Shown here: positions 1 through 10,637 of the stretch, one piece after another | Layout of the letters: each line of letters begins with the position of its first letter | Position numbering within the stretch: position 1 is the first letter of the stretch | Source of the DNA: Sulfitobacter marinus | GTDB lineage: Bacteria; Pseudomonadota; Alphaproteobacteria; Rhodobacterales; Rhodobacteraceae | DNA: 64,000 nucleotides | Direction of reading: 5' to 3' | NCBI RefSeq assembly: GCF_900116285.1 | Contig: NZ_FPAJ01000002.1 | Span: 620,001 to 684,000, forward strand | Position numbers and translations under genes: made by a program | Notes under the pieces: generated by a model | Told to the model about the DNA's origin: nothing | Databases searched by the model: none | Seen by the model: the letters and a program-made list of their open reading frames with translations, nothing else

Positions 1-83
1 CAAAGCTATTGTATGCTTGGGCGTACAGAAATCCAAAAATCGAGCCGTATCGGTTCGTTACTGAGAGCGAAATAAGCATATGA
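1..83 (+). CDS. Possible 3' end of an upstream nuo-operon ORF (partial)
   Basis: The third reading frame from base 3 is open to a TGA at 81-83 that overlaps the nuoG ATG (ATGA). It would encode a C-terminal tail ending in residues such as [10 protein letters not shown]. Such four-base overlaps are the rule in this operon. However, the frame uses rare codons (cta, aga, ata), and a second frame ending at 73-75 is equally open. The stretch is clearly richer in A+T than nuoG. I do not recognise the product. In Rhodobacter-type nuo operons a small unidentified ORF does lie between nuoF and nuoG, which makes this plausible but unproven. Confidence 0.25.
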   Translation, partial: KLLYAWAYRNPKIEPYRFVTESEISI

Positions 84-2095
84 GCGATATCCGCAAGATC
101 ATCATTGACGGTAAAGAAGTCGAAGTCGAAGGGGCGATGACGCTTATTCAGGCTTGCGAGGAAGTTGGCGTCGAGATTCCGCGTTTCTGCTATCACGAAC
201 GTCTGTCGATCGCAGGTAACTGCCGGATGTGTCTTGTCGAAGTTGTGGGCGGTCCGCCCAAGCCTGCGGCATCTTGTGCGATGCAGGTGCGTGATTTGCG
301 CCCCGGCCCCGAAGGCCAGCCGCCTGTCGTTAAAACCAATTCGCCCATGGTTAAAAAGGCCCGCGAGGGCGTGATGGAATTCCTGCTGATCAACCACCCG
401 CTTGATTGCCCGATTTGCGATCAGGGTGGCGAATGCGATTTGCAAGATCAGGCAATGGCATACGGCGTTGATTTCAGCCGCTACCGTGAACCCAAACGCG
501 CGACCGAAGACCTTGATCTGGGGCCGTTGGTGGAAACCCACATGACGCGGTGCATTTCCTGCACCCGCTGCGTGCGTTTCACCACCGAAGTCGCGGGCAT
601 TCACCAGATGGGCCAAACCGGCCGTGGTGAAGATGCCGAGATTACAGCCTATCTGGGGCAAACGCTTGATTCGAACCTGCAGGGCAACATTATCGATCTG
701 TGCCCCGTTGGTGCGCTGGTGTCGAAACCCTACGCCTTTACCGCGCGCCCATGGGAGCTGTCCAAGACCGAATCCATCGATGTGATGGACGCGCTTGGGT
801 CCAACATTCGGGTTGATACCAAGGGCCGCGAAGTCATGCGCATGTTGCCGCGTAACCATGACGGCGTGAACGAGGAATGGATTTCCGACAAGACGCGCTT
901 TGTCTGGGACGGCCTGCGCCGCCAGCGTTTGGACACACCCTATATCCGCGAAAACGGCAAACTGCGCAAAGCCGAATGGCCCGAAGCATTGGCCGCCGCG
1001 GCCGCTGCGATGAAGGGCAAAAAGGTTGCCGGGTTGGTCGGTGATCTGGTGCCGGTCGAGGCTGCCTTCGCGCTGAAACAGCTGATCGAAGGGCAGGGCG
1101 GTGTTGTCGAATGTCGCACCGATGGTGCAAAACTGCCTGCTGGTAACCGTTCCGGCTATGTTGGCACCGCCACCATCGAAGACATTGATGATGCCAAGGC
1201 AATTATGTTGATCGGCACAAACCCGGCTGTTGAAGCACCTGTTTTGAACGCCCGTATTCGCAAGGCCTGGGCGCGCGGCGCAGATATCGGTCATGTCGGC
1301 CCGGCGGCTGATCTGACCTATGATCATGCGCATTTGGGCAATGGCCCTGCTGTCTTGAAAGATCTGCTAAAGCGTGATCATTCCGACGTGGCTGATAAGC
1401 CGTCGCTGGTAATCGTCGGCATGGGCGCACTGGTCCGCGAAGACGGTGCTGCGGTTCTGGCCGCCGCAATGGCTTTGGCCGAGGCAACGAAATCCGGCTT
1501 TATGGTGTTGCACACCGCCGCGTCCCGTGTGGGTGCGATGGATATCGGCGCTGTGACCGATGGTGGCGTTGCCGATGTCGTATCTGCTGATGTTATCTAT
1601 AACCTTGGTGCGGACGAGGGCGATGTTCCTGCGGGCCCCTTCGTGATCTATCAGGGCAGCCATGGCGATCGCGGTGCACATCGCGCCGATATCATCCTGC
1701 CCGGTGCCGCCTATACCGAAGAAGCCGGGTTGTTCGTCAACACCGAAGGGCGCCCTCAACTGGCGGCCCGTGCCAGCTTTGCCCCCGGTCAGGCCAAGGA
1801 AAACTGGGCCATCTTGCGTGCACTCAGCGCCGAGATGGGCGCGACCTTGCCTTTCGATTCTCTGGTCGCCTTGCGCAAGGCGCTGGTGGCCGAGGTTCCG
1901 CATCTGGGAGATATTGATCAGGTTGCGGCGAATGAGTGGGTCGCGTTGCCACAGGCCGAAGTGGACAGCGCCGCCTTCCAACCAGCAATCGCTGATTTCT
2001 ATCTGTCCAACCCCATTGCGCGCGCCAGCGAATTGATGGCGGAACTTTCGGCGAATGCCAAAGCCCGCCGCGAAGCGCCGATGGCGGCGGAGTGA
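80..2095 (+). CDS. nuoG: NADH-quinone oxidoreductase subunit G
   Basis: Peripheral-arm subunit of respiratory complex I that carries iron-sulfur clusters passing electrons from NADH toward quinone. The 671-residue length is typical of alphaproteobacterial NuoG. Ligand sets are all visible: Cys37, Cys48, Cys51 and Cys66 for the 2Fe-2S cluster; His106, Cys110, Cys113 and Cys119 for the His-ligated 4Fe-4S cluster; and Cys158, Cys161, Cys164 and Cys208 for the second 4Fe-4S cluster. The rest is a molybdopterin-oxidoreductase-like domain that binds no cofactor in this family. The stop overlaps the GTG of the next ORF, so the two are translationally coupled. The extra N7 cluster ligand motif of E. 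coli NuoG is not evident, as expected for this lineage. Confidence 0.98.
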   Translation: MSDIRKIIIDGKEVEVEGAMTLIQACEEVGVEIPRFCYHERLSIAGNCRMCLVEVVGGPPKPAASCAMQVRDLRPGPEGQPPVVKTNSPMVKKAREGVMEFLLINHPLDCPICDQGGECDLQDQAMAYGVDFSRYREPKRATEDLDLGPLVETHMTRCISCTRCVRFTTEVAGIHQMGQTGRGEDAEITAYLGQTLDSNLQGNIIDLCPVGALVSKPYAFTARPWELSKTESIDVMDALGSNIRVDTKGREVMRMLPRNHDGVNEEWISDKTRFVWDGLRRQRLDTPYIRENGKLRKAEWPEALAAAAAAMKGKKVAGLVGDLVPVEAAFALKQLIEGQGGVVECRTDGAKLPAGNRSGYVGTATIEDIDDAKAIMLIGTNPAVEAPVLNARIRKAWARGADIGHVGPAADLTYDHAHLGNGPAVLKDLLKRDHSDVADKPSLVIVGMGALVREDGAAVLAAAMALAEATKSGFMVLHTAASRVGAMDIGAVTDGGVADVVSADVIYNLGADEGDVPAGPFVIYQGSHGDRGAHRADIILPGAAYTEEAGLFVNTEGRPQLAARASFAPGQAKENWAILRALSAEMGATLPFDSLVALRKALVAEVPHLGDIDQVAANEWVALPQAEVDSAAFQPAIADFYLSNPIARASELMAELSANAKARREAPMAAE

Positions 2096-2478
2096 GGGTT
2101 TTGGGAATGATGATGATCCCTGCTGTTATGGCCGCCTGCGAAGCGCAGGCCCCCATGGCAGAGGATTTCATTCCCGATTATCAGGGCGTGGAAACCAAAT
2201 TGCTGGATGGTGATTTGGTGCAGTTTAACGTGGCCATGACCAAGGCGCGGTCGGCTGAAAATGTGGCGGATTATGCGGAGTGTGCTGCGGCGCGATATAC
2301 CTTGATCCGGGGCTTTGGATTTGCCCGCCATGTACGTACAAATGTTGAGATCGTGGGTGGCGTCTGGCACGCAGATGCTGTTTACACCATCTCGCCAAGC
2401 CTGCCACGGGGCTTGAAGACAATTGATGCCGAAGTGACCGTGCAAAATTGCATGGAACGCGGCATACCGACGGTGTGA
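2092..2478 (+). CDS. Small putative lipoprotein encoded between nuoG and nuoH
   Basis: A 128-residue protein with GTG start overlapping the nuoG stop (GTGA); an ATG five codons in is an alternative start. The N-terminus is a short hydrophobic segment ending in MAAC at residue 16, which fits a weak lipobox, so export and lipidation are possible. The mature part (for example [18 protein letters not shown]) has no domain I recognise. Its position between nuoG and nuoH matches the unidentified reading frame known at the same place in Rhodobacter capsulatus-type nuo operons. It ends six bases before nuoH and is certainly co-transcribed. A role in complex I assembly or stability is inference only. 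Confidence 0.8.
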   Translation: MRVLGMMMIPAVMAACEAQAPMAEDFIPDYQGVETKLLDGDLVQFNVAMTKARSAENVADYAECAAARYTLIRGFGFARHVRTNVEIVGGVWHADAVYTISPSLPRGLKTIDAEVTVQNCMERGIPTV

Positions 2479-2484
2479 GGACCT

Positions 2485-3525
2485 ATGGCTGACTTCTTTT
2501 TTAACACCACCCTTGGCATGATCCTGCTGATCATTGGTCAGATTCTCTTGATCGTGGTTCCGCTGCTGCTGGCGCTGGCCTTTCTTATGTATGCTGACCG
2601 CAAGATTTGGGCGAGCGTTCAACTGCGCCGTGGTCCGAACGTGGTTGGTGTGTACGGCCTGCTGCAATCCTTTGCGGATTTCGGTAAATACATCGTCAAA
2701 GAGATCGTGGTGCCTGCGGGTGCTGACCGGCCGGTGTTTTTCCTGGCTCCGATGATCAGTCTGGTCATGGCGCTTGTCGCTTGGGCGGTGATCCCGTTCA
2801 ATGACGGGTGGGTGTTGTCCGACATCAACGTTGCCATCCTGTTTGTTTTCGCGGTTTCCTCGCTTGAGGTATATGGCGTGATCATGGGCGGTTGGGCCTC
2901 GAACTCGAAATATCCGTTCTTGGGCAGCCTGCGTTCTGCCGCGCAGATGATCTCTTACGAGGTGTCTATCGGTTTGATCATCATTGGTGTGATTATCTCC
3001 ACCGGGTCGATGAACTTTAGCGGGATCGTGGCCGCACAGGACAGTAGTTATGGGTTGCTCAGCTGGTATTGGTTACCACACTTCCCGATGCTGATCTTGT
3101 TCTTTATCAGTGCCTTGGCTGAAACAAACCGCCCCCCGTTCGATTTGCCCGAAGCAGAATCCGAACTGGTTGCGGGTTATCAGGTTGAATATTCGTCTAC
3201 GCCTTTCCTGCTGTTTATGATCGGTGAACTGGTCGCTGTTGTTCTGATGTGCGCGCTGATCTCGCTGATGTTCTTTGGCGGTTGGTTGTCCCCCATTCCG
3301 GGTCTGCCTGATGGCATCTTCTGGATGATCGCCAAAATGGGTCTGGTGTTCTTCTTCTTCTCCTTGGTCAAGGCGATCACACCACGCTACCGCTATGACC
3401 AGCTGATGCGTCTGGGCTGGAAAGTCTTCCTGCCATTCTCGCTTTTCTGGGTGGTTTTCGTGGCCTTTGCGGCAAAATTCGAATGGTTCTGGGGTGTTTA
3501 CGCACGCTGGACAGTAGGGGGCTGA
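2485..3525 (+). CDS. nuoH: NADH-quinone oxidoreductase subunit H
   Basis: Membrane subunit of complex I that forms most of the quinone chamber and connects the peripheral arm to the proton pumps. It has 346 residues with about eight predicted membrane helices. Family signatures present include ADRKIW and RRGPNVVG near the first loop, and the charged loop [10 protein letters not shown] that contributes acidic residues of the proton/quinone path. It begins six bases after the preceding small gene and ends four bases before nuoI. Length and composition are normal for the family. Confidence 0.98.
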   Translation: MADFFFNTTLGMILLIIGQILLIVVPLLLALAFLMYADRKIWASVQLRRGPNVVGVYGLLQSFADFGKYIVKEIVVPAGADRPVFFLAPMISLVMALVAWAVIPFNDGWVLSDINVAILFVFAVSSLEVYGVIMGGWASNSKYPFLGSLRSAAQMISYEVSIGLIIIGVIISTGSMNFSGIVAAQDSSYGLLSWYWLPHFPMLILFFISALAETNRPPFDLPEAESELVAGYQVEYSSTPFLLFMIGELVAVVLMCALISLMFFGGWLSPIPGLPDGIFWMIAKMGLVFFFFSLVKAITPRYRYDQLMRLGWKVFLPFSLFWVVFVAFAAKFEWFWGVYARWTVGG

Positions 3526-3529
3526 TCCG

Positions 3530-4018
3530 ATGACAGACTACACCCGTCACGCCAAATATTTCCTGTTGCAGGATTTCTATCATGGTCTGAAGCTGGGCAT
3601 TAAGTATATGTTCAAACCTAAGGCGACGATCAACTACCCCCATGAAAAGGGGCCTTTGTCGCCGCGTTTCCGGGGCGAACATGCGCTGCGCCGCTATGCC
3701 AATGGCGAAGAACGTTGCATCGCGTGTAAACTCTGCGAAGCCGTGTGCCCGGCGCAAGCGATCACAATCGATGCGGAACCCCGTGAAGATGGCAGCCGTC
3801 GCACCACGCGCTATGACATCGACATGACCAAATGCATTTATTGCGGTTTCTGTCAGGAAGCCTGCCCGGTGGATGCGATTGTCGAGGGGCCGAATTTCGA
3901 ATTCTCGACCGAGACCCGCGAAGAGCTGTATTATGACAAAGCCAAATTGCTGGAAAACGGCGACCGCTGGGAGGCCGAAATTGCGCGCAACCTTGAAATG
4001 GACGCACCTTACAGATGA
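3530..4018 (+). CDS. nuoI: NADH-quinone oxidoreductase subunit I
   Basis: Ferredoxin-like subunit carrying the N6a and N6b 4Fe-4S clusters, which hand electrons to the terminal cluster of complex I. It is 162 residues long. Two complete CxxCxxCxxxCP motifs are visible, at Cys63/66/69/73 ([12 protein letters not shown]) and Cys102/105/108/112 ([12 protein letters not shown]). The N-terminal extension with an amphipathic helix is typical of bacterial NuoI. Its stop overlaps the start of the following CMD-like gene by four bases (ATGA), implying coupled translation. Confidence 0.98.
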   Translation: MTDYTRHAKYFLLQDFYHGLKLGIKYMFKPKATINYPHEKGPLSPRFRGEHALRRYANGEERCIACKLCEAVCPAQAITIDAEPREDGSRRTTRYDIDMTKCIYCGFCQEACPVDAIVEGPNFEFSTETREELYYDKAKLLENGDRWEAEIARNLEMDAPYR

Positions 4019-4416
4019 CCCAAACGCCTAACCCTTTTGAAGAAATGATGCGTCAGATGCAGGAAATGGCCAAGTCCTTTCCGGCGATGGATGCATTTTC
4101 GACCAAGGGGTTCGAGGCGATGATGGGCAAGATGCCCAAAGATGTGATGGAAACGTTGTTTGGCAACACGATGAACCCCGACGGGTTGGATGCCAAAACA
4201 CGAATGCTGCTGACGATTTCGGGCCTGACCATGCAGGGGGCCCAGAATGAACCGGCGCTTAGGCAGGCCGTAATCCACGCGGTTGAGGCCGGCGCTCCCA
4301 AGCAGCATGTGATTGAGACGATTGGACAAACGGCGTTTTTTGCCGGTATCCCCGCCATGACCCGCGCGATGCAAATTGCGCAGGACGTGCTGGATGACAA
4401 GGAAGGTGACGCATGA
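4015..4416 (+). CDS. Carboxymuconolactone decarboxylase-like protein inside the nuo operon
   Basis: A 133-residue soluble protein. Residues from about 58 to 128 match the helical fold of the carboxymuconolactone decarboxylase/AhpD superfamily ([18 protein letters not shown], then [18 protein letters not shown]). The CxxC pair of redox-active AhpD members is absent; there is no cysteine in the protein, so a peroxidase-type function is unlikely. The N-terminal 55 residues are methionine-rich and amphipathic. It overlaps nuoI by four bases upstream and nuoJ by four bases downstream. This is where an unidentified reading frame lies in Rhodobacter nuo operons. A complex I accessory or assembly function is inferred from position only. 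Confidence 0.85.
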   Translation: MTQTPNPFEEMMRQMQEMAKSFPAMDAFSTKGFEAMMGKMPKDVMETLFGNTMNPDGLDAKTRMLLTISGLTMQGAQNEPALRQAVIHAVEAGAPKQHVIETIGQTAFFAGIPAMTRAMQIAQDVLDDKEGDA

Positions 4417-5015
4417 GCGTTTTTGCATTTTATCTTTTTGCGATCAGCGTGATTGCAGGCGGGCTTTTTACCGTGATCAGCCGCAATCCGGTGCATTCGG
4501 TGCTTTGGTTGATTTTATCCTTTCTGAGCGCCGCAGGCCTGTTCGTGATGCTGAACGCCGAATTCGTTGCGATGCTGCTGATCATCGTTTATGTGGGCGC
4601 GGTCGCGGTTTTGTTCCTGTTTGTTGTCATGATGCTCGATGTTGATTTCGCTGAGCTGAAGGCGGAAATGGCGCGCTATATGCCGCTGGGTTTGCTGATC
4701 GGCTTGATCGTTTTGATGCAATTCGTGATGGCCTTTGGGGCATGGGATGCAAATGCCGCCGCCGAAGGGCTGCGCACCCAAGTGGTCAGCGACGAGGTGC
4801 AGAACACCGCTGCTTTGGGTTTGATCCTCTATGACGAATATTTCCTGCTGTTCCAGCTGTCCGGCTTAATCCTGCTGGTTGCGATGATCGGGGCGATTGT
4901 TCTGACACTGCGCCATCGTGGTGATGTGAAACGTCAGGACGTGGTCGCGCAAATGATGCGCGATCCGGCCAAGGCGATGAAATTGAATGATGTGAAACCG
5001 GGGCAGGGCCTGTAA
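4413..5015 (+). CDS. nuoJ: NADH-quinone oxidoreductase subunit J
   Basis: Small membrane subunit of complex I, 200 residues with five predicted transmembrane helices. The conserved third helix around [20 protein letters not shown] (residues about 51-70) is clear; it is the helix that undergoes pi-bulge transitions in known structures. The start overlaps the preceding CMD-like gene by four bases. It is followed by a 177-base gap before nuoK, which holds a tiny ORF and a hairpin, described separately. Confidence 0.97.
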   Translation: MSVFAFYLFAISVIAGGLFTVISRNPVHSVLWLILSFLSAAGLFVMLNAEFVAMLLIIVYVGAVAVLFLFVVMMLDVDFAELKAEMARYMPLGLLIGLIVLMQFVMAFGAWDANAAAEGLRTQVVSDEVQNTAALGLILYDEYFLLFQLSGLILLVAMIGAIVLTLRHRGDVKRQDVVAQMMRDPAKAMKLNDVKPGQGL

Positions 5016-5042
5016 GGGCTGCCCGAACAAGGATGTGATCCG

Positions 5043-5117
5043 ATGTCGCGAACTACAATTGTTGTGTTGGTTGTCGTGCTGATCGTTGTTTTCGGCGGCT
5101 ATAACATCATCGGATAA
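5043..5117 (+). CDS. 24-residue single-pass membrane microprotein between nuoJ and nuoK
   Basis: The ATG at 5043 is preceded by AAGGA at 5029-5033, a good ribosome binding site at nine bases spacing. The frame runs 24 codons to TAA at 5115-5117. The peptide starts MSRTT, continues as about 13 hydrophobic residues made almost only of Val, Leu, Ile and Phe, and ends GGYNIIG. That is enough for one membrane helix with a positively charged N-terminus, hence N-in topology. The position 27 bases after nuoJ and in the same direction makes co-expression with complex I certain if it is translated. It is too short for ordinary gene callers. Function unknown; a complex I assembly or accessory helix is inference. 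Confidence 0.55.
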   Translation: MSRTTIVVLVVVLIVVFGGYNIIG

Positions 5118-5127
5118 CGGCTGGATA

Positions 5128-5142
5128 TGGGGCTAAGCCCCA
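5128..5142 (+). other. Short hairpin in the nuoJ-nuoK spacer
   Basis: TGGGGC and GCCCCA form a six-base stem around a TAA loop, lying between the microprotein stop and the nuoK ribosome binding site. No U-run follows, so it is not a classical terminator. It may stabilise the 5' end of a processed nuoK-N transcript; that is inference. Confidence 0.4.
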
Positions 5143-5192
5143 CCGCCAAGAACGAAAGAACGCCCGATCCGGGCAAAGAACCGAGGGACGAC

Positions 5193-5498
5193 ATGATCGG
5201 AATTGAACATTACCTGACAGTGGCGGCGACGCTTTTTGTCATTGGCATTTTCGGGCTATTCCTGAACCGCAAGAACATCATCATCATGTTGATGTCGATC
5301 GAGCTTATGCTTCTCGCGGTGAACATAAACTTTGTCGCATTCTCGCATTTCTTGGGCGATTTGGTGGGGCAGGTCTTTACGCTGTTCGTTCTAACTGTCG
5401 CGGCTGCAGAAGCTGCAATTGGTCTGGCCATTCTGGTCTGCTTCAACCGCAACCGTGGATCGATCGCGGTTGAAGACGTCAACGTGATGAAGGGCTAA
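5193..5498 (+). CDS. nuoK: NADH-quinone oxidoreductase subunit K
   Basis: MrpC-like membrane subunit of complex I, 101 residues, three helices. The two buried glutamates needed for proton translocation in the family are present at Glu37 ([10 protein letters not shown]) and Glu73 ([10 protein letters not shown]). I chose the ATG at 5193, which has GAGGGA at 5183-5188 and gives the canonical length beginning MIGIEHYL. An in-frame ATG at 5127 would add 22 residues unlike any NuoK and sits in the hairpin. It ends four bases before nuoL. Confidence 0.97.
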   Translation: MIGIEHYLTVAATLFVIGIFGLFLNRKNIIIMLMSIELMLLAVNINFVAFSHFLGDLVGQVFTLFVLTVAAAEAAIGLAILVCFNRNRGSIAVEDVNVMKG

Positions 5499-5502
5499 GG
5501 TC

Positions 5503-7608
5503 ATGGAAAGCATCATTCTTTTTGCGCCACTTGTTGGTGCTTTGATCACGGGCTTTGGCTGGAAACTGATCGGCGAAAAACCGGCGCAGTGGTTTGCGAC
5601 TGCGATGCTGTTTCTGGCGGCTGTGCTGAGCTGGGTCGTCTTCCTGACCTTTGATGGAGAAACCCAACATATCCAATTGCTGCGCTGGATCGAAAGCGGC
5701 AGCCTGTCGACCGATTGGGCGATCCGCATGGACCGGTTGACGGCGATCATGATGATCGTGATCACCACTGTGTCCAGCCTGGTGCATCTGTATTCATTTG
5801 GGTACATGGCCCACGATGAAAACTTTAGCGACGCCGAGCCCTATCGCGCCCGCTTCTTTGCCTATCTGTCGTTCTTTACCTTTACGATGTTGATGCTGGT
5901 GACGGCGGACAACCTTGTTCAGATGTTCTTTGGCTGGGAAGGTGTGGGCGTTGCCTCGTACCTGTTGATCGGGTTTTATTACAAGAAACCATCCGCCAAT
6001 GCCGCTGCGATCAAGGCGTTTGTGGTTAACCGTGTCGGTGACTTTGGTTTCGCGCTTGGTATCTTTGGCCTGTTCTACCTGACTGACAGCATCAAGTTCG
6101 ACGATGTATTCGCCGCCGCACCTGAGTTGGCGAACACGACCCTGCATTTCCTTTGGGCGGATTGGAACGCGGCGAACCTGCTGGCATTCTTGCTGTTTGT
6201 CGGTGCCATGGGTAAATCGGCGCAGCTGTTTTTGCACACTTGGTTGCCCGACGCGATGGAAGGGCCGACCCCTGTGTCCGCGCTCATCCACGCCGCGACG
6301 ATGGTTACAGCGGGTGTTTTCCTTGTCTGCCGCATGTCGCCGCTGATGGAATTCGCGCCCGAGGCGATGATGTTCGTCACCTTTATCGGTTCAACCACCG
6401 CATTTTTCGCGGCGACTGTGGGGCTGGTTCAGACCGACATCAAACGCGTTATCGCATATTCCACCTGTTCGCAGCTGGGTTATATGTTCGTGGCTGCGGG
6501 CGTTGGCATGTATTCCGCCGCGATGTTCCACCTGCTGACCCACGCGTTCTTTAAGGCGATGTTGTTCCTTGGGGCTGGGTCCGTCATTCACGCGATGCAC
6601 CACGAGCAGGACATGAACAACTATGGCGGTCTGCGCAAAAAGATCCCTTATACATTCTGGGCCATGATGATCGGCACGCTGGCCATCACCGGTGTTGGCA
6701 TCCCGCTGACGCATATCGGTTTTGCCGGTTTCCTGTCTAAGGATGCGATTATCGAAAGCGCTTGGGCCGGTGGCACGTCCTACGCCTTCTGGATGTTGGT
6801 GATTGCCGCGGCGATGACCAGTTTCTACAGCTGGCGGCTGATTTTCCTGACCTTCTTTGGCAAACCACGCGGTGACAAACATACCCATGACCACGCACAT
6901 GAAAGCCCGATGGTTATGCTTATCCCGCTGGGCGTTCTGAGCTTTGGTGCGATCTTTTCGGGGATGGTGTTTTACAACAGCTTCTTTGGTCATGCCGAAG
7001 ATATCGGTGAGTTTTACGGTATCCCGATGGCCGAAATGGCTGCTGATGGTCACGCCAAGGTTGAGGGTGCCGAGGACAGCCACGCTGACGCAGGTCATGC
7101 TGACACGGGCCACGGCGATGATGCCCATCACGGTGCCAGCTTTGCGGGTGCGCCGGGCGAGGGTGCCTTGTTCTTTGGGCCTGAAAACACCGTCTTGGAC
7201 GATGCGCATGCAGCCCCGGTTTGGGTCAAGGTCAGCCCGTTCATTGCGATGTCATTGGGCCTGCTGATGGCGGTATGGTTCTACATCTGGAACCCGACAT
7301 TGCCGGGCCGTTTGGCGGCGAACCAACGTCCGCTGTATCTGTTCTTGCTCAACAAATGGTACTTTGACGAGATTTATAACGTGATTTTTGTCAAACCTGC
7401 CTCGGCCCTTGGTCGTTTCTTTTGGAAGCGCGGCGATGGCAATATCATCGACGGGACGCTTAATGGCATCGCCATGGGCATTATTCCCTTCTTCACGCGG
7501 CTCGCGGGTCGTTTGCAATCTGGCTACATCTTTACCTACGCCTTCGCCATGGTGATCGGGATCGCGGTCCTTGTGACTTGGATGACGATGAGCGGGGGGG
7601 CAAACTAA
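5503..7608 (+). CDS. nuoL: NADH-quinone oxidoreductase subunit L
   Basis: Antiporter-like proton-pumping subunit at the distal end of the complex I membrane arm, with the long lateral helix at its C-terminus. It is 701 residues long, with about 16 helices. Conserved signatures include the [15 protein letters not shown] region and [20 protein letters not shown]. Between residues about 460 and 565 lies a hydrophilic segment very rich in His and Asp ([10 protein letters not shown], then [18 protein letters not shown]), longer than in enterobacterial NuoL. Its last base is shared with the nuoM start (TAATG). Confidence 0.98.
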   Translation: MESIILFAPLVGALITGFGWKLIGEKPAQWFATAMLFLAAVLSWVVFLTFDGETQHIQLLRWIESGSLSTDWAIRMDRLTAIMMIVITTVSSLVHLYSFGYMAHDENFSDAEPYRARFFAYLSFFTFTMLMLVTADNLVQMFFGWEGVGVASYLLIGFYYKKPSANAAAIKAFVVNRVGDFGFALGIFGLFYLTDSIKFDDVFAAAPELANTTLHFLWADWNAANLLAFLLFVGAMGKSAQLFLHTWLPDAMEGPTPVSALIHAATMVTAGVFLVCRMSPLMEFAPEAMMFVTFIGSTTAFFAATVGLVQTDIKRVIAYSTCSQLGYMFVAAGVGMYSAAMFHLLTHAFFKAMLFLGAGSVIHAMHHEQDMNNYGGLRKKIPYTFWAMMIGTLAITGVGIPLTHIGFAGFLSKDAIIESAWAGGTSYAFWMLVIAAAMTSFYSWRLIFLTFFGKPRGDKHTHDHAHESPMVMLIPLGVLSFGAIFSGMVFYNSFFGHAEDIGEFYGIPMAEMAADGHAKVEGAEDSHADAGHADTGHGDDAHHGASFAGAPGEGALFFGPENTVLDDAHAAPVWVKVSPFIAMSLGLLMAVWFYIWNPTLPGRLAANQRPLYLFLLNKWYFDEIYNVIFVKPASALGRFFWKRGDGNIIDGTLNGIAMGIIPFFTRLAGRLQSGYIFTYAFAMVIGIAVLVTWMTMSGGAN

Positions 7609-9164
7609 TGGATCATCACTTGCTTTCCATCATTACCTTCATGCCAAGCTTTGCGGCGCTGATCTTGGCCGTTTTCCTACGCGGCAACGACAAAGCGGCC
7701 GCGCGCAATGCTAAATGGCTGGCGCTGATCACGACCACGGTCACCTTCCTGATCTCGCTGTTCATCCTGTTCGACTTTGACCCATCCAACACCGGGTTCC
7801 AATTCGTGGACGAGGCGACATGGATCATGGGCCTGAAATACCGGATGGGCGTCGATGGCATTTCGATCCTGTTCGTCATGCTGACCACATTCATGATGCC
7901 GCTGGTGATAGCCGCAAGCTGGAATGTGACGACGCGGGTCAAGGAGTACATGATCGCGTTCCTGCTGCTGGAAACGCTGATGTTGGGCGTTTTCATGGCG
8001 CTGGATATGGTGCTGTTCTATCTGTTCTTCGAGGCAGGCCTGATCCCGATGTTCCTGATCATCGGGATATGGGGCGGCGCGAACCGGATTTACGCGAGCT
8101 TTAAGTTCTTCCTCTATACCTTCTTGGGGTCGGTTCTGATGCTGGTGGCCATGGTCGCGATGTATGCGGATGCTGGCACCACTTGTATCGGCGGGTGCGA
8201 GGTCAGCCTGCTGACACACAGCTTTGCGTCCAAAACATTTTCGGTTGCAGGGTTCACTGTTATCGGCGGCATGCAGACCATGCTCTTCCTCGCTTTCTTT
8301 GCCAGCTTTGCTGTGAAAATGCCGATGTGGCCCGTGCACACTTGGTTGCCAGACGCACACGTTCAGGCCCCGACAGCCGGTTCCGTTGTGCTGGCTGCGA
8401 TCCTGTTGAAAATGGGCGGCTACGGTTTCTTGCGCTTCTCGCTGCCGATGTTCCCGGTCGGGTCTGATGTATTGGCACCGCTAGTGCTGTGGATGTCCGC
8501 GATCGCGATTGTTTATACATCGCTGGTGGCGCTGGTTCAGGAAGACATGAAAAAGCTGATCGCCTATTCATCCGTCGCCCACATGGGTTTCGTGACAATG
8601 GGGATCTTTGCCTTTAACCAGCAGGGCCTTGACGGTGCGATCTTCCAGATGGTCAGCCACGGCTTTATCTCGGCTGCTTTGTTTTTGTGTGTGGGCGTGA
8701 TTTACGACCGGATGCACACTCGTGAGATTGACGCCTATGGCGGTCTGGTGAACCGGATGCCCGCCTATGCGCTGGTGTTTATGTTCTTTACCATGGCCAA
8801 TGTTGGTCTGCCGGGCACCTCCGGGTTTGTCGGCGAATTCCTGACGCTGATGGGCATCTTCCAAGTGAACACTTGGGTAGCTGCGGTTGCAACAACCGGT
8901 GTTATCTTCTCGGCGGCCTATGCATTGTGGCTTTATCGCCGCGTTGTGATGGGCGACCTGATCAAGGAAAGCCTGCGCACCATCACCGATATGTCGACCC
9001 GCGAGCGTTGGATTTTCGCACCGCTGATCGTCATGACCCTTCTTTTGGGCGTCTATCCGGCGCTGGTGCTTGATATCATCGGGCCGTCGGTTTCCGCCCT
9101 TGTTGCTAGCTATGATACGGCCCTGGAGGCGGCAAATGTCGCTGTCCAGATGGCCTCAGAATAA
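7608..9164 (+). CDS. nuoM: NADH-quinone oxidoreductase subunit M
   Basis: Second antiporter-like proton-pumping subunit of complex I, 518 residues with about 14 helices. Motifs include [17 protein letters not shown] with the essential glutamate, and [20 protein letters not shown] with the lysine of the proton channel. I chose the ATG at 7608, overlapping the nuoL stop by one base; a longer in-frame reading from 7578 would add ten residues inside nuoL and has no support. It is followed after 11 bases by nuoN. Confidence 0.97.
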   Translation: MDHHLLSIITFMPSFAALILAVFLRGNDKAAARNAKWLALITTTVTFLISLFILFDFDPSNTGFQFVDEATWIMGLKYRMGVDGISILFVMLTTFMMPLVIAASWNVTTRVKEYMIAFLLLETLMLGVFMALDMVLFYLFFEAGLIPMFLIIGIWGGANRIYASFKFFLYTFLGSVLMLVAMVAMYADAGTTCIGGCEVSLLTHSFASKTFSVAGFTVIGGMQTMLFLAFFASFAVKMPMWPVHTWLPDAHVQAPTAGSVVLAAILLKMGGYGFLRFSLPMFPVGSDVLAPLVLWMSAIAIVYTSLVALVQEDMKKLIAYSSVAHMGFVTMGIFAFNQQGLDGAIFQMVSHGFISAALFLCVGVIYDRMHTREIDAYGGLVNRMPAYALVFMFFTMANVGLPGTSGFVGEFLTLMGIFQVNTWVAAVATTGVIFSAAYALWLYRRVVMGDLIKESLRTITDMSTRERWIFAPLIVMTLLLGVYPALVLDIIGPSVSALVASYDTALEAANVAVQMASE

Positions 9165-9175
9165 AGGACCGCGCG

Positions 9176-10621
9176 ATGATTTCCGCAGATCTGAATGTCA
9201 TCCTGCCCGAAATTGTGCTGTCGCTGTTTGCGATTTTTGCGCTGCTAGGGGCGGTCTACACGTCAAAAGATAAAACCGGCAGCTTGCTGGTCTGGGCGAC
9301 GTCTGTGGTGATGATCCTGCTGGCAGTATGGATCGGCATGACCGGCACGGGCGAAACCCGCATCGCGTTCAACGGGCTGTTCATTGAAGACGGATTTGCC
9401 CGCTTTGCCAAGGTGACGATCCTGCTCAGCGCTGCTGCGGTGCTGAGCATGTCGAACGATTACATGCGCGCACGCGGATTGCTGCGGTTTGAATACCCGG
9501 TGTTGATCGCGCTGAGCGTGGTCGGCATGATGATGATGGTCAGCGCGGGCGATCTGATGGCGCTTTATATGGGTCTCGAGCTGCAATCGCTGGCATTATA
9601 TGTGGTTGCGTCCCTGCGCCGCGACAGTATTAAATCCACTGAAGCGGGTCTGAAGTATTTCGTTTTGGGGGCCTTGTCCTCGGGGATGCTCTTGTACGGG
9701 ACATCGCTGATCTATGGCTATGCGGGCACCACACAGTTTGCAGGCGTCATGAACGTTGCACAATCGGGCAGCACGTCACTGGGGTTGCTGTTCGGCATCG
9801 TATTTCTGATGGCCGGTTTGGCGTTCAAAGTATCTGCCGTACCGTTTCACATGTGGACGCCCGACGTATACGAGGGCGCGCCGACACCTGTGACCGCGTT
9901 TTTTGCAACCGCACCGAAAGTGGCGGCGATGGCGCTGTTCGCCCGCGTGCTGCATGACGCCTTTGGCAATGCCGTCGCGGATTGGAGCCAGATTGTTGCG
10001 GTCTTGTCCGTATTGTCGATGTTCTTGGGCGCGATCGCAGCGATTGGTCAAACCAATATCAAACGTCTGATGGCCTATTCCTCGATTGCACATATGGGCT
10101 ATGCGCTGATAGGTCTGGCCGCAGGAACGCAATTGGGCGTCAAGGCGATGCTGGTCTATATGGCGATCTATGTGACGATGAATATCGGCACCTTTGCATT
10201 CATTCTAAGCATGGAAAAAGACGGCCAGCCGGTCGCGGATATTTCCGCGCTGAACATGTATTCCAAACGCGCACCGGGCAAGGCGCTGGCCATGCTGGTT
10301 TTGCTGTTCTCGCTGGCGGGTGTACCTCCGATGCTGGGCTTTTTCGCCAAATTCGGCGTATGGCAAGCAGGTGTTGATGCGGGGCTGATCTGGCTGGTCG
10401 CGGCAAGCGCTGTCGCATCTGCGATTGGTGCCTATTACTATCTGCGCATCGTGTTCCTGATGTATTTCGGGGCGGAAGGCGATGATCGCCTGGATGGTGG
10501 TCAAAACGGTCTTTTGACCGGGTTCCTGATTGCTTCAGCGGTGATCATGGTGGTCGGTATCGCGAATATGTTCGGCGTCGAGGAAGCTGCCATTCGGGCG
10601 GCGGCGACGCTGGTTAACTGA
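9176..10621 (+). CDS. nuoN: NADH-quinone oxidoreductase subunit N
   Basis: Third antiporter-like subunit of complex I, next to NuoK in the membrane arm. It is 481 residues long with about 14 helices. Recognisable motifs include [16 protein letters not shown] with the key glutamate, and [20 protein letters not shown] with the channel lysine. It is the last nuo gene. The following birA frame begins within a few bases of its stop, so read-through transcription is likely. Confidence 0.98.
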   Translation: MISADLNVILPEIVLSLFAIFALLGAVYTSKDKTGSLLVWATSVVMILLAVWIGMTGTGETRIAFNGLFIEDGFARFAKVTILLSAAAVLSMSNDYMRARGLLRFEYPVLIALSVVGMMMMVSAGDLMALYMGLELQSLALYVVASLRRDSIKSTEAGLKYFVLGALSSGMLLYGTSLIYGYAGTTQFAGVMNVAQSGSTSLGLLFGIVFLMAGLAFKVSAVPFHMWTPDVYEGAPTPVTAFFATAPKVAAMALFARVLHDAFGNAVADWSQIVAVLSVLSMFLGAIAAIGQTNIKRLMAYSSIAHMGYALIGLAAGTQLGVKAMLVYMAIYVTMNIGTFAFILSMEKDGQPVADISALNMYSKRAPGKALAMLVLLFSLAGVPPMLGFFAKFGVWQAGVDAGLIWLVAASAVASAIGAYYYLRIVFLMYFGAEGDDRLDGGQNGLLTGFLIASAVIMVVGIANMFGVEEAAIRAAATLVN

Positions 10622-10637
10622 TCCGGTGGTGGGACCC

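Noticed and set aside
5127..5192. N-terminal 22-residue extension of nuoK
   Set aside because: Starts within a hairpin and has no NuoK similarity; the ATG at 5193 has a good ribosome binding site and gives the family length.
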